DNA from: Balanoglossus misakiensis
Taxonomy: Eukaryota; Hemichordata
Reading direction: 5' to 3'
Assembly: GCA_040954595.2 (NCBI GenBank)
Contig: CM082577.2
Span: forward strand, 10,354,001-10,418,000
DNA: 64,000 nt
Shown here: in pieces, positions 27,305-39,476 of the stretch
Layout: the number at the start of each line of letters is the position of its first letter
Position numbering within the stretch: the stretch's first letter is position 1
The notes under the pieces: model-generated
What the model was told of the DNA's origin: nothing
The model's input: only the letters and a program-made list of their open reading frames with translations
The model's database searches: none
Program-made: the position numbers and the translations under genes

Positions 27305-29357
27305 TTCTTTCTTGTTCAGATGCATTGCGTTTTCCCCTTTGAATTGTGTTGTTGAATTCCGTCCAATTCAACCAGCAGATTACTGGCTGTAAACTTGTAA
27401 AAAGATGTTTTGTAACATTGTATGTACAGAGGCAGTTATGAACAAACCAGTACTGTATGGATGATCGAACATCAAAGAATTCACATCTCTCAGGCCCTGG
27501 GGGGACCACCGTCTATTTTGGGATAACTCGCACAGGATACGACCATGGCAGTTAAAAATATTGCCCCCTGGCAAAACCAAGACCTTTTCCAGTATCAATA
27601 GAAAATTTCAAGGGCATTTTTTATATAAATCGACAGGAGGCCTTGGTTTTGTAATCCATGGTTTTTGCTATCCCACAATCCTCTCTGACAGTCTCATTCT
27701 TTTAAACCCTTTCTACACATTCCCTGGTTTTTGCGAATATTAATTTATTTTCAATGTGGCTATTTTTTTCATTGACTTGAGTGGTCATATTGTGTCTCAG
27801 GGAGAATTCCCACCAGCTCAGGTGGTCAGACCACTTTTCAGAAACCGAGAATTCTCGCATCAGTCGGATGACATATCACGCTATATGCCACTGCTCAATA
27901 ACTCCACAGTAACCGTTTTATCACTGAATGGTTATTCCGAGATTCGCAACTCATTTTCCCATCACCCCCGTGGGTGTTAATATTTGGCTGGCATCTCTAA
28001 AGATGCACAGTTGCAGACAGCATGCGCCTGCCCGTCACAATCACAGATTGATATTTTTAAAGAGCAAAAGCTGTCAGGACAGAACTGGTTTTCTGTTTCT
28101 CAGTCTGAATGATCGGCTCGCGTGCGTGCATTCTCTGAACGACACCCACAGGCTGCTATTCGACAGATTGAGCGTCGTTTTTTGGTGAATGTTCAGAAGT
28201 TGCATTGTCATAGACAATTTTTATAAAAATCAATTTGCAGCGTTCCTCGGTTCCTGAATTCTAATGTATTCTTAACAGTTACACATTTTCTTTATGACCC
28301 ATTTTCTTAAGAAACACACTGACAATAATAAAATATGTGGGCTTGTTTTCTCAAAAGCATGATTTACAGTTCTGTCATTTTTCATGTACACGTATGCCGG
28401 TTGTGTGAAATAATTTTTTTCTTTGCAAAATTCTGCTTGAATGTGTTGCAAGGTGGGTGTTAGCTCCAACTTGGTATATGAATATATATACCAGTGGGAG
28501 CTTACAGGATCAGTAGATGTACATCATTCATTCATGTATTTATGCATGAATGTATGCTTTGGTTTGCAGGGTCCAATGGAATGTTCCTTAACAGATACAT
28601 GTATATAATTATGACAAATTTCAAAAGTTCTGATGGCTTATTAGTACCAGTGGACAAGGTCTTGGGGGTGGGGGGGGCCTAATAGATTTGCTCTGTGCTT
28701 GTGTCTGCATCCCAAATACTTTCCCTTTCACCTTTTCATTGATAACTTTTCTATGATTAACATACACCAATACAAACAAAACAAAAGGACAAGACACACA
28801 GACGAACGCATTTGGCTTTTCAGAAGAAAAAGCTATTTTATTTACTATATGGCAATTGCAAAACACTGTAGTACATGTATTACAATTGATGGGCCACTCA
28901 TTTGAATCCCTATGGTTCAAATTAGAGTCAGCAGTGTTTCATATGTAGACACTGGCTTAGGGGTCTTTAATAGTATGGTCGTTGGGGTAAATATAACTGT
29001 CTGGAGTTTCATATGCTGGTAGTTGATATTTGCAAAATAATCAGGTCGGGTGAATTTGCCCAAAGCTGGGAAGTAATTAAGCAGGAAAATGTGTTTCTCT
29101 AGTCTGGTAAAAAAAACTAACAGCGCTGTCATCTGAACTGTGAACTTTTGCTCTATATAAGATTTCTTCACATGTATCGGATGCTGTTATCGCTTTCAGT
29201 TCAGGCACCTTCCTTGTGGCGTGTTTACAACTTAAAGGTCCGCCATTTGTAACTTTTGACCCTTTTTTTGTTGTTTTTGTTTCGTGAATCAGCCATGGTT
29301 TCTTGTTCAGCTCCCTGAAGCAGAGTAATAATTGCGTAGTGTTGCTCTTCACAATAG

Positions 29358-29547
29358 TACATTACAGAAAAATGGCGAATGATAATTTTTCGCGAACAAG
29401 TATGCGAGAGCCAAAACAATAAAAAATAAAGTCGCGTAAACATTATTTCCGTGACAAGGATGCAGTGAAATACGAGAACGTGAAAATTAATCGTCGCGTA
29501 ACAGTTGCCTCTTTTGATGTCGTGTAGCGAAAACCCGTTTTACAGTA
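29358..29547 (+). mobile_element. MITE, CTGTAAAACGGG family, copy 5
   Basis: The right end AAAACCCGTTTTACAG is intact before TA. The left end has decayed to TACATTACAGAAAAATGGCG. Inner blocks TTTTTCGCGAACAAGTATGC, GCAGTGAAATACGAGAACGT and GTAACAGTTGCCTCTTTTGA match copy 1. Confidence 0.85.
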
Positions 29548-29570
29548 TAGCCAATGTGTAATTCAATGAA

Positions 29571-29760
29571 TGAATTCAAGTCTGGACTTCAGTGCATTCG
29601 TTGACAATAACAGGGGTTGCTGGGTACACACTTGACGAAATGCAAGAAACTGGGCTTGTTGGCGTACAATGTAGTGTAAGGAGGAGAACAAGAAAATGGA
29701 GTTTGATATGCACAAAATAAAAAATACTGAAGAATACATGTACCTAATAGTGGCCAAGTG
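29571..29760 (+). repeat. Dispersed repeat pair, copy 2
   Basis: This is the diverged partner of 9771-9966, with shared blocks GACAATAACA, GGGTACACA, GGAGGAGAACAAGAAAAT and ATAGTGG in the same order. It abuts the MITE that ends at 29547. The class is unknown. Confidence 0.5.
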
Positions 29761-30482
29761 CAGTACTGATCAAGTTACAAATTGACACAGCACAGATTGG
29801 CACAACACTGATAGCCTCTGACTATACTCTCATTTAATGCTCCAGTGAACCTTGAAGGTTTTTGATTCCCACTGATGATGTTCAGGTGTTTGTCACCTTG
29901 ATCTCTTCATCTATTCAACGTCCCCCACCCACAGAAAAATAGAATGATCCACCCACAGCCACAGACAGCAGTTGTCTATCGCCTTGACATCCTTCATATT
30001 TTCATTGTGAACAAAAAGGAACCATTCAGTGGAACATACAATTACAATGTATCTTGATTTTCTGCATCAGAAGAGTTCAAGAACAAAATAATCTAGGGAT
30101 TTGAAAAGGAAAGTATTGCATTTTTGTAAAGAAAAAGATTGAAATGTAAGGTATTATAAATTTTAAATCACCCAGTCAGTACAATAGGCGATGGGCATAA
30201 TCTGCTATCTGTTCCCTCACGTCTCCTCTCCTGCAGTGCTACTAAAGAAAATGTCATGTCACTCAAGAAATTACTCTAGTAGCCCACAAATGGTGCACAC
30301 AGGATGTTGCTTCTGTCTTCGTATACGTAATGTCTTCTGATTTGAAAAGGTGTTTGGTATAAACAAGGTCACACACAGTTTGTGGTATTTAATACTAGGA
30401 ATGGCTTGGTTCAGGTACATGTAGCCTCGTTCGTGCAGTAGAAATGCAGTGAGGTCATCATGCTTGAAATTATAGATTCTAC

Positions 30483-30528
30483 TCTCCCCCTCCCCCTCCC
30501 CCTCCCCCTCCCCCTCCCCCTCCCCCTT
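30483..30528 (+). repeat. (CCCCCT)n hexamer repeat
   Basis: About seven units of CCCCCT. The complementary strand is a run of GGGGGA units, a strong quadruplex-type sequence. Read as protein on the minus strand it gives a Gly-Glu run, which I do not consider coding. Confidence 0.93.
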
Positions 30529-32219
30529 CCCATGGCTTCTTTCCAGTATGGTGTCCCATTGTATATTAAGAAAAAATGATCGACTCAACAGAATATCACC
30601 AAAAGCGACTCGACTCTCGGTGCGTGAGAAATGCATATTCCTTGATCACAGCACACCTGACTGGGCAAATGGAGCTTCTAAATCGCGTGATAATTATTTA
30701 TTCTTTCCGCGTTAGTGAATGTGACCACATTATTGGGCACCTGGGAGTTTTAATGAACAAAACAGGTGCAGTCAGGGTGTGTGCTCACTCAGAAACTTGC
30801 TTGTGTGATTGACAATGCTGCCACGGCGATGAACGATCGCCCTGAGAATCTCTCCTTCAAAGTGCAGCTGACCCCACCAGCTGCTTTGGAACGTTCTGTG
30901 TGATTGGTCAGTAGACCTTGCCCCCCCCCCCTCCCCCTCTTTGATGTCTTGACTTTGGGAATAGCCTGTTTGGCAACTGAGATATTTGAACTTTGAGCTC
31001 CCAGCCAACAACCAAACACACACTTTTTGCAAGGTTTTTCTGAGATGTCCAGCGGTGCAAGAAAGATCTCTTATTTTAAACAAATCTGCTAACAAAGTTA
31101 ATTAAAAAAACTCCGGCAGACCCCTAAATGGCATGTGAAAAAAAGAAAAAACTCAATTGATACAATCCTGGCTCTAAACCCACTTCGATGGAGGCTCTTT
31201 CTTAAATTGAATGGAACTTTCCTTGAGGTTGTCCAATTGTTTATATGTTTTAAATGACTTTCTCTCTGATTTCATATACAGTGAAAATGTGAATTCGCTA
31301 GTTTTGAAAACAAAATGCAGTATCTATCACAGATTAGAAAAAGTAACAGAAATGATGATCAGGGGGAACTAAAAAAATGGAAAAGTCATGTGATATTCTC
31401 TCTACTCCTTTCTATAATTCTGCTCCTGTTGGCGAAGATATCATCTGACATGCAGACTTTCATGTCTATTAGATGTTCTTAACATATGTACTTCCTGACT
31501 CATGGGCCCATGTCGTTATGCACAACAGAATTCAATTGGGTGCTTCCTGAATGAAACAATGCCCTAAAAAATTCACTTTGTTTTCGACTCAGCTTACGAT
31601 GAGGGAACTGAGAACAGTTTCATCATGTGAGGTTTTAATTTGTCCCCCCCCCCCTCGGCAAGTGGGAGACGAATCAAAGGAAAACTGAGAAGTCGTGAGT
31701 TTCTGGACGGCCTACATGTAAGTACGTCGTACTTCCAGGTAAATCATCCTTCAATCCTTGAAATAATTGAACGCGATTCCAGGAAAAGGATGCAACCGGT
31801 GCCCGGCAGCCATGCAAGAGTCACCTTTTCCAAAGTGCAAATGTAAGCCGATACAATGTACTTCTCTGTGCTGGGAGGCAAATGTAGAGATGTGACGACT
31901 CAACTGTAAAGAAGGGTATTCCATCTGTGTCCTGAGTCCCAGTCCTCTGATACAAGATGTAACACAGTCCTTCACCTTGTGCGCGCACTACTAGCGCCTG
32001 GAATTTGTCTCTTCTCATAGGATTACATTGAGAATTGCTAGAAAACACACATTTCTACTATTGTCATTTTCATGACGTTTTACTGACTCCACATTTACGG
32101 CATTCTTCATTATTTGATTTATTGAGTAAAATTCACAGCTTGTGTTTCAAAAATGGAGAATCCTAAAATCCATAATTCAAAGAAGTGACAATACTTTCAA
32201 TTATACCGATTGTACGTCC

Positions 32220-32312
32220 TTAACCCTATCACCCCCAGTTCCCTCTATAGAGGTCCAACTTTACCATAGAAAACAATGGGTATGGACTGAACCACGGTGG
32301 TGAAAGGGTTAA
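32220..32312 (+). mobile_element. 93-bp TTAA-flanked miniature inverted-repeat element
   Basis: It starts TTAACCCTATCACC and ends GGTGAAAGGGTTAA, which are near-perfect inverted ends within TTAA. The middle contains CCATAGAAAACAATGGGTAT and TATGGACTGAACCACG. A related, end-less core lies at 33380-33455. TTAA suggests a piggyBac- or Kolobok-type origin. It is non-coding. Confidence 0.75.
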
Positions 32313-33379
32313 AAGCATGCAGATGCCATTCCTTGATATGCTGATGGTGAGTCCTTTCCTCAAAAGTTACTCAAGCCATTCCAAGATATTGTTGTTTCAT
32401 TCCCTCGTAAATTCCATCGGCCTCTTTCGAAAGTGTCGCCACCTACTTGACACCTTGAGCAAGTACAGGCACCTCCGAACTAATCAAGTTTACTGTAAAA
32501 TCAGCACCTCTATTTCAGTTCAATGTAGAATTCTCCTGTGATCAACTCGTCGATATCATATGAAAAGATAATCATTACAGTTTTGACCACTAATTAACCA
32601 ATTCAAATGATAACTTATGTAAGTAATGTAAACTTTAGAACAGAGAATGGCAATTGAAATTGAGTTTTTTGACCATGTGACGAAAGAAAAGTTCATTGCT
32701 TTTAGCAAGGGAAAAAACAATTATGCTCTGTAACTGATTGATACAGCAGGCTTAGAAAAGACCATTGTTCATCAAGTAAATTGCGAAATCCATGAACCGC
32801 AAACGAAAGTTTAATCAACTAAATAAAGCAGTTTATACAACCCTTATCATCAGCCTAAATTGTTGAAAATTGTGCACTGATATACTATTAAGGAGAAAAG
32901 TTACCAGAAACAAATTAAAATTGTACTTTTGTAGTACCTTTGGATCATCGGGGGATTTTAAAGACAATTTTTCTTTCCTGCGAGGGGTATGGGTGAGTGC
33001 GGTAATTTTTCACAAACAGTGGATCTGTCCGTTTGATAGGAGTTGACTCAGACTAGCCAGTATAGCAAGGAAGTGAGAAATTCTCACTAGACCCACTTGC
33101 TGTCTCTAGGTTTTCGCAAGTTGGTGTGGCATATCGTTTGTGGGTGTTGTTCAAGAACTTTTGTTTTATCAGTGTTTTTATGAACTCCATTGTTTGGAGA
33201 GGAGATTCTCAGAAAATGAATACAACAGAACATTGGTATTATAAGTTGCACCCCCTTTTCGGCACACACTGTCACTCAAAAAAGGTGCGTCTTATAAAAT
33301 GACTTTAACGGTACATCTACATCTATATATTCATGAAATTATTCAGTCAAATACACTCAATTAGATATTTCTAGTCAAA

Positions 33380-33455
33380 TATACCCGGACCGTGTGTGTT
33401 GATCCAATTCTACCATTCAAAACAATGGTATGGACCATACTATAGCGAGGATGGG
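33380..33455 (+). repeat. Diverged core of the 93-bp TTAA element
   Basis: It contains GATCCAATTCTACCATTCAA then AACAATGGTATGGACCATAC, paralleling the centre of 32220-32312 (TCCAACTTTACCATAGAAAA then CAATGGGTATGGAC). The terminal TTAACCC is not preserved. It lies 1.1 kb away in the same orientation. Confidence 0.5.
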
Positions 33456-34707
33456 GGGAGTGGAGACTGGTTTTAATCACATGAAAATGACTGTCTGCGT
33501 CAAGTTTTGTTTGACTGCAGGGGAAACATGTGACAGAAATAGATAATATTGTGCGATTAGGATCAAGTAACCATGGTAACTGCTGATTAACAGGTTGGGA
33601 ACTTCAACCCTTGTGAGCTCCGTGATTGTAACAAGATGAACCGATGGAATGCTGCAGTCAAGTGGGTGCCTGTGTGAGTCACAGCCGCCTGCCACCACCT
33701 GTTTGCACGCTTCTGTGACATCATCCAGGCCAGACTGATAAAACAACCCAGCAACATTAAAAATTGTGTCAATAAAACACAAACCAGACTGTCTCATCAT
33801 TCATGTGGGCCGCTTTTTGTTCATGCAATCAGTTATCTTAATCTGTTGGGTAATGTCTACCAAAGGGATTTGGACAGGACTGTCACCGAAATGTTTTCAT
33901 TTCTGGGAGATGAGTATTTTCGCGGAATAGGATTGAATGTCCAGTCAATCGGAGAAAATAACACTGCAGTGGGATTTTTCACAGGTCTGATAAAGGGACA
34001 GACTGAAGTATTGAGGTTGGCACAATTGGCACTTTTTAAAAGAAAACATTACTCACACAGCTGGTGTTGGAAAATATATAAAAAACTGCACAGTCACATG
34101 TTGGTGTATACATGTAGTTTCCTCTTGTACTTTGTACTTCTGAATATTAAACCTCCAAAACTAAAAAGAGAGCATGTTTCTTTGTACGGCATGAATTTTT
34201 TTCAGAGGTGCAGGAAATGAGTTTATTAGGCCACCACTTGTGACCTACGGGGAAAGACTTTCTCTGCATAAAATCAGATAATTTTTTTTAATCAGTTTTT
34301 TTATTCAATCTGAACAGGCTTGTAATGTGATAAGTGATACAGTGTTTCATATCAAAGCCCAGGATGTGAATCATTAAATCTGCGTGGGGTTAATAACATG
34401 TTGGTCAACGATACCATGGGGCAGAAACTTTCTCGGTTCTGTCTATTTTCCGCGCTTTGCCAGTTTTGTGAAGAAAAAGTGTCACATTGCTTCTTCAGCC
34501 ATAATGCTCAAACAACCGACAAGTTTTCCCTCTTTCAGTTTCACTTCGAAAAAAAAATATTAAAGGAAACTAATAGCTTAATAAGAGATGATCCATGTAG
34601 TCCTTCAATGAAGCTCCACCCATGATTAGGCACCAGACAGACCTGACATTGTTGCCTAGAACCCTTTGATAAGCACCTTCGCAAAAATATAGACCATCGC
34701 ATATAAC

Positions 34708-34850
34708 TATTTTCACTGGCTTAGGGGTCAAATCATACATGTATCAGATAATTGAAACTAACTTGGGGGGTCATATGTCTGCAATAATTTCAACTGGCTT
34801 GGGGACTCAAATCATGTCTTAGATGATTTCAACTGACTTAGGTGGTAAAA
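34708..34850 (+). repeat. Minisatellite, about 38-bp unit, four copies
   Basis: Units begin at about 34710, 34750, 34786 and 34825 with variants of ATTTCAACTGGCTTAGGGG, followed by TCAAATCAT and TAGAT-like spacers. The copies are diverged from each other. A 15-base stretch of the unit, ACTGGCTTAGGGGTC, also occurs alone at 28951-28965. Confidence 0.7.
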
Positions 34851-36899
34851 CTGAATTGGAGGTACTACACGTATAGCATGTAACAATGTTTTTATTAGCT
34901 ATAAAATGTTGCATACTGTATCTATGGAAACCAGTCTATGCTTCACGCTGGTTTTTAGTCGTATATCATTCCTTCTCCTACCCCAACATGCCTGTAGTAT
35001 TAGCAAGACGTATTTCAGGGCTGTATAAATAACCGCAAATCTCATTACTTCTTTTATTGCTGCTTGTGATCTTGTAAACCCTTTCCTGTGACTGACGTGA
35101 ACCGCTGCAGTCCTAAATATGGGACATTGATAAAAAGAGCGCAGTGTCTTGCGCATGTCATAATTTTTTGAGAATCCGATTAAAAATAGCTTTTATGTGG
35201 ATTAGAATAACTTGCAGATGGTGTTCTTACAGGTGGCTGCTGATTTGTAGCGCTTTGTAGCATCCCCCCCCCCCCCAAGTATATTGTGATGAAATCTCCT
35301 TTCTCATATAAAAGTGTTCATTCGATCACTTTGTCCAGACACTCATTCAGTTTTAAGAACTGGCATCAAGAATTCATGTTTTACCTGTGCTATTTGGAAA
35401 TAGTGCGGATAAAAGTTAAACCCTTCATCATATATGCTCCAGCAGATTTGAACATCATTTCTTTAATGTACAGCTTTTAATAGTCAAACAAGCAACTTTA
35501 CGGTGCAGATTTATATACATGTACAACAAGCAAATGCAACCTTGTTGTGATTCGACTGTTGATTTTGAAAATCTCTACCTTATGAGTGCAAACTGCCATC
35601 TGACACAGCATCATCATCGTCAAAATTTGCGATGTTTCTCACAAATGGACAGAACACGTGTTTACACAAATCACCACCGGCAATCCAGAACAGTGCCGAC
35701 AGTATAGGAGAGATTTACAACAGGAATCAAAACATTGGATCAGTATTCCCACTACTGACAATGCATACTTTTTTTGCCTTGTTTCACCTTGAAAGGCAAA
35801 TTACCTGCCACTAATCAGACAAGTCCTCCAACAGAGGACTTCCACAAGAGCCAGATTTCCCAAAAGAATTAGGAAGATGTAGGAAGATAAAAGCCCAGGT
35901 CTTGTCTTGGTCTCCCGGAGGGTTTAAACTCTGCATGTCGTCTTCAATTTTAACCGGATCTTCAGTGTTCAGTAGATGGTATTGGCCGGGTAGCAGCAAG
36001 TGGTAATACTCTTAAGATGCTGCAGGTTGCCACGCCCATCCTAGCTCTTCTTGGGGATTACAAGGTATTCAGGAGGGTTTAACTGCCAGTGCCAGCCCTA
36101 TTAGTAACTTGTTCTAATCACGGTAATAGGTCTCATTGTCGGAAATGAGTTTTGTTGGTAGACTCCTTTAGGGTTCAAATCAAACCTCTCGGAGACTCAA
36201 AATTGTCTCTCTCATCTCTCATACAAATTCAATATTAACTCCCTCCCCCTTCCACCCCTCCACTCCCCCCCTCTCTCTCTCTCATCACTAGTCTCTTGCG
36301 CTCTCATCACTAGAGAAATTAATTTGCTTGAATGAGTACAACCGCTCTGTAGTATCGATGATATATGAGGACAAACACTAGGCATTTGATACCCAAACTA
36401 ACCCTGGAGCACAGGTTTGGCCTTAAGATTAAGGTTGTTTGCAAATATAAAAAAATCACTTTCCTTGTCAGAGGTGAAAATCAGGGTCAGTTGGATCATG
36501 AGAAACAGAGAAAAATCTTTGATACAGTGAGATTACTCATGCACAGACAAGTTATCAGAGAAGGGTGATCAGTGTACACGTGTTTGGTGTTCTTGAACTG
36601 TGCTGAATGGAGATCTGCCAGGCGTTGATGTAGAGAGCATCGATAACCAATTAAGTTCAGTAAATAGAACAGCGTACTTCTAAATAAACCTAACAACTTC
36701 ACCAGGTTCGTTATTGAAACACACAATTAAAAAAAAACGCTGAAAACTATTAAAAAGGTATTTTCTACGACCTTGGCCCTCTCAAGTGAAAGTACGTGTT
36801 ATGTACGGAGACAGTGTCTGTGTTCCAATGAGAAGATGGGCCATGTCACGCACTACACTCACCATTCATAACATGGACCTAATAATCACATGCACATGG

Positions 36900-37024
36900 G
36901 TACCCAACACAAATGCATACATACGTTAATATGCACGTACATACACATATCTATATATACGTACTTATGCATACATGCATACATATATTTACATACATAC
37001 GTGTACATACATACATACATACTT
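36900..37024 (+). repeat. Degenerate (CATA)n/(GTAC)-rich microsatellite
   Basis: Interrupted CATA and TACG/TACA units with the cleanest stretch, (CATA)4-5, at about 37004-37021. It lies in the SPATA20 last intron. Confidence 0.85.
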
Positions 37025-38596
37025 GATTTTATCGATTCCCCGTTTTTTTTTCGAGTCAGGCCATAATCACCAGAAGTTGTCAATCTTAAAGAACCGAACA
37101 AACTAGTAAGTCAAAAGCTGAGGTTTGCCAAGTTGCTGATAAAACAAATAACAGTCAGATAACACTCTGGAAAATTGTTATCAACATGTTCCAGCATGGA
37201 GTCAGATTTTTTTTCTAAGCCCACGTACATATACTTCACTGCAGGGCATAAAAGGCCAGTTTGAGCGAAAAGTCTTATCGTCAGTTCTCAGTGTACACAG
37301 ATGGCAAGGATTGACTTTATACTCATGATGCACATCGCCCCTGTGCCTTGCGTCGTTCACTAACAGTTTGGAGTAGAACACACTCCGCAGTTTTCAAACA
37401 CGCTGATTAAGTTTCTCAATGGCCTTCAGAGTGCTGGAGATCCCAAAAATAGCCAGTTATATTATGTATAAACACATGGCGATGCAGGATGTTTTCAATT
37501 GAAGTACCGGTACACGTGTCTTTGTAATGTTGTGCTAGCAAGTGCCCTCTCTGTACAGTCGATTCCCATACAATTTAGTGTTGACAATCCCCTCATTGAG
37601 AAAACCACATTATTTTGCTTGCCTCGTAATTGGCAGTTCCTGAAAAACCGTCCGAGAAGATTGCCTCTGATCAAAGAAACAACGATGTGAATCAATATTT
37701 GATTCTTATTTTGGCCCTTTTTGCCATAATGAAAGCACTGCTTGGGTGAAAATGCTGACTGGGCAATTTTCCAAAACTTCTGTTATTAAAATTCACCGTT
37801 CCTCGTGTTTTTAATATGGCAGAAATAAAATGGGGTGACTTCCCAATCCCCACATTGCATAGTGTGATTTTAATAATACTTGTTATATTATAAGAATATT
37901 TTTTTTAAATCATTTATTGAAAATTGGGTGTAATCCCGAGTCCTCATTTTCTGCGTCTTTTATTTTGGTTGATTATACGACCTTCAACCTGGCAGTAACA
38001 GTGCGGTGGCTATATTCCCAAGGGAGTATGACATTTCTCTCGGGAAGTCATTGTACTTTGTAGTCTCAATTCTAAATTGCATCTCGTCTCAAAGTGAGAC
38101 TATCAGTGGCGAGGATAACTTACAAGACTGCAGCCCCCGGCGACCGTCTCTCGAACTGTTCTTGAGGGGCTTTGTTACAGCAAATTTGTTGACGTTATTG
38201 TCTGTCAGGATTCCAAGAAATTTGGGTCGTATCCGATCCAAATGTCAGATTCGACAACGTCGTCTGCAAAATTTATGACAGGCGTAGAATTCTGATCGTG
38301 CCTACCAGGCAAATTTTGTTTCTCTTGCACATCCTGACTTTCTTCTGAATACGACACTGACAATGAGTGAAAACGGAAACATTTTGTACAAAGAAATTCC
38401 CTGTGGAATGTTCAATAATGCAGGTAAACTGTACAGAATGCTGGCTTCCAGTTGAATAGTGGGGTGAAAATACACATGATACATTCAGTCCCAAGCCGCT
38501 CATAATGAGATGCACGGTTTTATCGAAAGCTGAGTTCCTCAGTTGATAATGAACGAAGAGTTCGCACATCTACCGGTTCATGTACATCAAAAGGTA

Positions 38597-38808
38597 TACT
38601 GTAAAACGGGAAATTTTCGCAACAGGAAAATTTCGCAATAACAAAAGAAGCAACTGTTACGGGACAATTAATTTTCGCATTCTCGTATTTCTCTGCATCG
38701 GTATCTCCGAAAATCATTTGTACGCAACTTTTCAAATTTGCGGATTTTTTGGGCTCTCATGAAGTTCGCGAAAATTTGTTGTTCGCGAAAATTTCCAGTT
38801 TTACAGTA
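38597..38808 (-). mobile_element. MITE, CTGTAAAACGGG family, copy 6, next to a splice acceptor
   Basis: It starts CTGTAAAACGGGAAATTTTC and ends GAAAATTTCCAGTTTTACAG between TA dinucleotides, 212 bp in all. Inner blocks are inverted relative to copy 1 (AGAAGCAACTGTTACGGGAC, TTTTTTGGGCTCTC). Its right edge is only 66 bp upstream of the last SPATA20 exon, so it sits beside the acceptor's branch-point and pyrimidine region. Confidence 0.9.
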
Positions 38809-38874
38809 TTCTTTGAAAGCATTTTATTTCGTGGGCCTGTATTACATCTCTGTTTCGTTTCCTATCTAATGCAG

Positions 38875-39132
38875 ATAATCATCCGTGGTGACCGTGACGC
38901 CGACGACACCCGGCAACTGATACAGTGCGCGCATTCCGTCTTCATTCCGAACAAGATTGTGATACTGGCCGACGGCAACCGGGACAGTTGTCTCTACAAG
39001 AGCCTCGACCTGCTTCCCAGCCTGGAAAAAGTGGACGGGAAGGCCACGGCCTACGTGTGCGAGAATTACGCCTGCCAGTTGCCCGTCACGAGCGTCGAAG
39101 AATTGAAAGGACTGCTGACGACTAACGAGTAG
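38875..39132 (+). CDS. SPATA20: SPATA20 last coding exon
   Basis: After the acceptor ctaatgcag the frame opens directly in phase 0 with IIIRGDRDADDTRQLIQCAH and runs 85 codons to TAG at 39130-39132. Family-typical blocks are HSVFIPNKIVILADG (about residues 20-34 of the exon), ATAYVCENYACQLPVTS with its paired cysteines, and a final EELKGLL. These match the C-terminus of vertebrate SPATA20, which ends within a few residues of the same point. Joined to the exon at 12713 the frame is continuous, giving the last 151 residues of the protein. Codon use is GC-rich compared with the flanks. I recognise no further SPATA20 coding sequence downstream. Confidence 0.96.
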   Translation: MIIRGDRDADDTRQLIQCAHSVFIPNKIVILADGNRDSCLYKSLDLLPSLEKVDGKATAYVCENYACQLPVTSVEELKGLLTTNE

Positions 39133-39476
39133 GATGTATTGTGTATTAATTACTGTACCCCTGCCTTGCTGTGTTGACCTGCGCGTATTAAGTCGTATTG
39201 ACCTGATTGAGGTCATTTATGAAACATTATTGCCCTGCGCATCTGTGCACGCACAGCAGGCCACACACCATGAGCAAGGATTGGGACACGGCAAAAAAAA
39301 TTGAGAGAAGAGTAAAAAAAATAATCAGGGTGTGATGACGTATTCAGTGTAAGAAAATAGAACATGAAATGATTATTGACCCGAAACTGGTCAAAGGTGT
39401 CGGCCATGCGGGAAGGTCATTAATGAGTTGTTATCGCCCTGCAATGTGTTAGCTGTGTGTGCAACACAAATGTGAA

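Larger units (their letters stand above)
12913..38874 (+). other. SPATA20: 25,962-bp last intron of SPATA20
   Basis: It begins GTAAGA and ends in a pyrimidine-bearing acceptor (tttcctatctaatgcag), phase 0. It contains four full or near-full copies of the CTGTAAAACGGG MITE, a 93-bp TTAA element, two minisatellite or microsatellite clusters, G/C homopolymers (22235-22246, 24894-24913, 30921-30931, 31644-31654, 35264-35276) and otherwise unique AT-rich DNA. I looked for exons of nested genes on both strands and recognised none. Short frames such as 17534-17758 (-) and 25424-25687 (+) are protein-like in composition but match no family I know. The intron is long compared with the compact human SPATA20 gene. 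Confidence 0.9.

Noticed and set aside
30271-30636. Gly-Glu repeat frame on the minus strand
   Set aside because: Produced by the (CCCCCT)n array; flanks have no recognisable protein features.
36140-36200. tRNA-like B box (GGTTCAAAT) near 36173
   Set aside because: No matching A box at the right spacing and no cloverleaf stems could be drawn.
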